Shown piece after piece: positions 63,407-64,000 of a DNA stretch of 64,000 bases (within the stretch, counting starts at the first letter, position 1; each line of letters begins with the position of its first letter). The position numbers and the translations under genes are program-made. Source of the DNA: Neorhizobium populisoli. GTDB lineage: Bacteria > Pseudomonadota > Alphaproteobacteria > Rhizobiales > Rhizobiaceae. The notes beneath the pieces were generated by a model. The model was given only the letters and a program-made list of their open reading frames with translations. It was not told the DNA's origin and ran no database searches. The stretch covers positions 124,001 to 188,000 of the forward strand of contig NZ_JAHYCB010000001.1 in NCBI RefSeq assembly GCF_019430945.1. Direction: 5' to 3'.

Positions 63407-64000
63407 TCAGTGGGTGTGGTTATGCCCATGATCGTGGTTGTGGTCGTCGCTCTTGGTGCTGACGCCCGCCTGTTCGAATGTGGCCATGCCGGAATGGCAG
63501 GCGGCAGCCGATTTGACGATGCCGGCGGCGAGCGCTGCACCCGTGCCTTCGCCCAGCCGCATGCCGAGCGCCAGAAGCGGCGTCTTGCCGAGCTTTTCGA
63601 TGGCACGCAGATGACCGGGCTCGCCGGAGACGTGGCCGATCAGGCAATGATCGAGCGCTGTCGGGTTGATGGCCTTGAGAATGGAGGCGGCAGCCGTCAC
63701 GACGTAGCCGTCGAGGAGGACCGGTATCTTCTCCATGCGGGCGGCCAAAATGGCGCCGGCGATCGCGGCAATCTCGCGGCCGCCGAGGCGACGCAGGATT
63801 TCGAGCGGATCGGACAGGTGGTCCTTGTGGAACGCGACGGCCTGCTTGACGATGGCGATCTTGCGCTCCAGCAATTCACCATGCGAGCCGGTGCCCGGAC
63901 CGACCCAGTCTTCCGCTTCGCCGCCGTAAAGCGCCAGATTGATGGCGGCGGCGACGGTCGTATTGCCGATGCCCATCTCGCCGATGCAGAGAAGGTCCGT
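63407..64000 (-). CDS. cobT: Nicotinate-nucleotide-dimethylbenzimidazole phosphoribosyltransferase CobT (N-terminus outside window)
   Basis: The frame continues to the window edge; 197 C-terminal residues are visible. GEMGIGNTTVAAAI, GPGTGSHGELLERKIA, and LGMRLGEGTGAALA are CobT hallmarks (the catalytic Glu of family members is in GEGTGA). Transfers phosphoribose from nicotinate mononucleotide to 5,6-dimethylbenzimidazole. The C-terminus ends in a His/Asp-rich tail (DDHNHDHGHNHTH) that could bind metal. Pathway partner BluB is at 15.9-16.6 kb. Confidence 0.93.
   Translation of the reverse strand, partial: TDLLCIGEMGIGNTTVAAAINLALYGGEAEDWVGPGTGSHGELLERKIAIVKQAVAFHKDHLSDPLEILRRLGGREIAAIAGAILAARMEKIPVLLDGYVVTAAASILKAINPTALDHCLIGHVSGEPGHLRAIEKLGKTPLLALGMRLGEGTGAALAAGIVKSAAACHSGMATFEQAGVSTKSDDHNHDHGHNHTH

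Overview
The window looks like chromosomal DNA of an alphaproteobacterium of the family Rhizobiaceae (Rhizobium/Agrobacterium/Sinorhizobium relatives). The support is high GC coding sequence, a large polar-growth type coiled-coil protein with the described features of Agrobacterium GPR / Sinorhizobium RgsE, a malic enzyme fused to a phosphotransacetylase domain, class II DAHP synthase, BluB and CobT, a Usg-like protein, a RIME-type palindromic repeat, and a gor, DUF2059, rpiA, gph, L,D-transpeptidase, fumC neighbourhood of a kind I associate with rhizobial chromosomes. I see no rRNA, tRNA, insertion sequence, integrase, phage or CRISPR. Most of the sequence is core genome with small accessory patches. 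|| Layout. 1-3.7 kb: 3' part of a giant coiled-coil gene. 3.8-5.3 kb: accessory patch of somewhat lower GC (nucleotidyltransferase-like protein, small MIase-like protein, barstar-like protein). 5.3-9.4 kb: four-gene Mce/Mla-type lipid transport operon on the minus strand. 9.4-12.6 kb: enolase-superfamily racemase, MFS transporter, LpxH-like metallophosphatase. 12.8-21 kb: malic enzyme, secreted protein, bluB under a cobalamin riboswitch, TolB-like propeller, nadE, class II DAHP synthase. 21-31.6 kb: TadG-like protein, gor, DUF2059 protein, rpiA, gph, L,D-transpeptidase, fumC, GGDEF protein. 31.7-37.3 kb: flavin-type oxidoreductase, hydrolase/MarR divergent pair, CPA2 antiporter, DUF971 protein, moaA. 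37.5-43.3 kb: RTX-type secreted protein and a chemoreceptor. 43.5-46.9 kb: two exporters followed by mobA-mobB. 47-52.3 kb: repeat-rich OmpA-family protein and an amino-acid ABC importer lacking its ATPase gene. 52.5-59 kb: usg, SDR/XRE divergent pair, TPR methyltransferase, RIME repeat, DinB, CopD/HemJ-like, GNAT, 3-hydroxyisobutyrate-dehydrogenase family, DNA alkylation repair. 59-64 kb: YkgJ, Lrp, UDG-nuclease pair, PleC/DivJ-type histidine kinase, small protein, dgkA and the 3' part of cobT. || How genes work together. BluB makes 5,6-dimethylbenzimidazole and CobT activates it, so both ends of lower-ligand synthesis for cobalamin lie in the window, with bluB behind a B12 riboswitch. MoaA, MobA and MobB are early and late steps of molybdenum cofactor synthesis. 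STAS-permease, ATPase, MCE protein and lipoprotein form one lipid ABC system. RpiA, Gph, FumC, malic enzyme, DAHP synthase and NadE are central metabolism. The most unusual signals are a run of 28 uninterrupted 11-residue repeats in the giant protein, three short tandem duplications placed exactly on translation starts, a duplicated MarR operator overlapping its own start codon, and a barstar-like gene appended to the lipid-transport operon. All starts were chosen by eye from Shine-Dalgarno position and family length; all family assignments are from motif recognition, not database searches.
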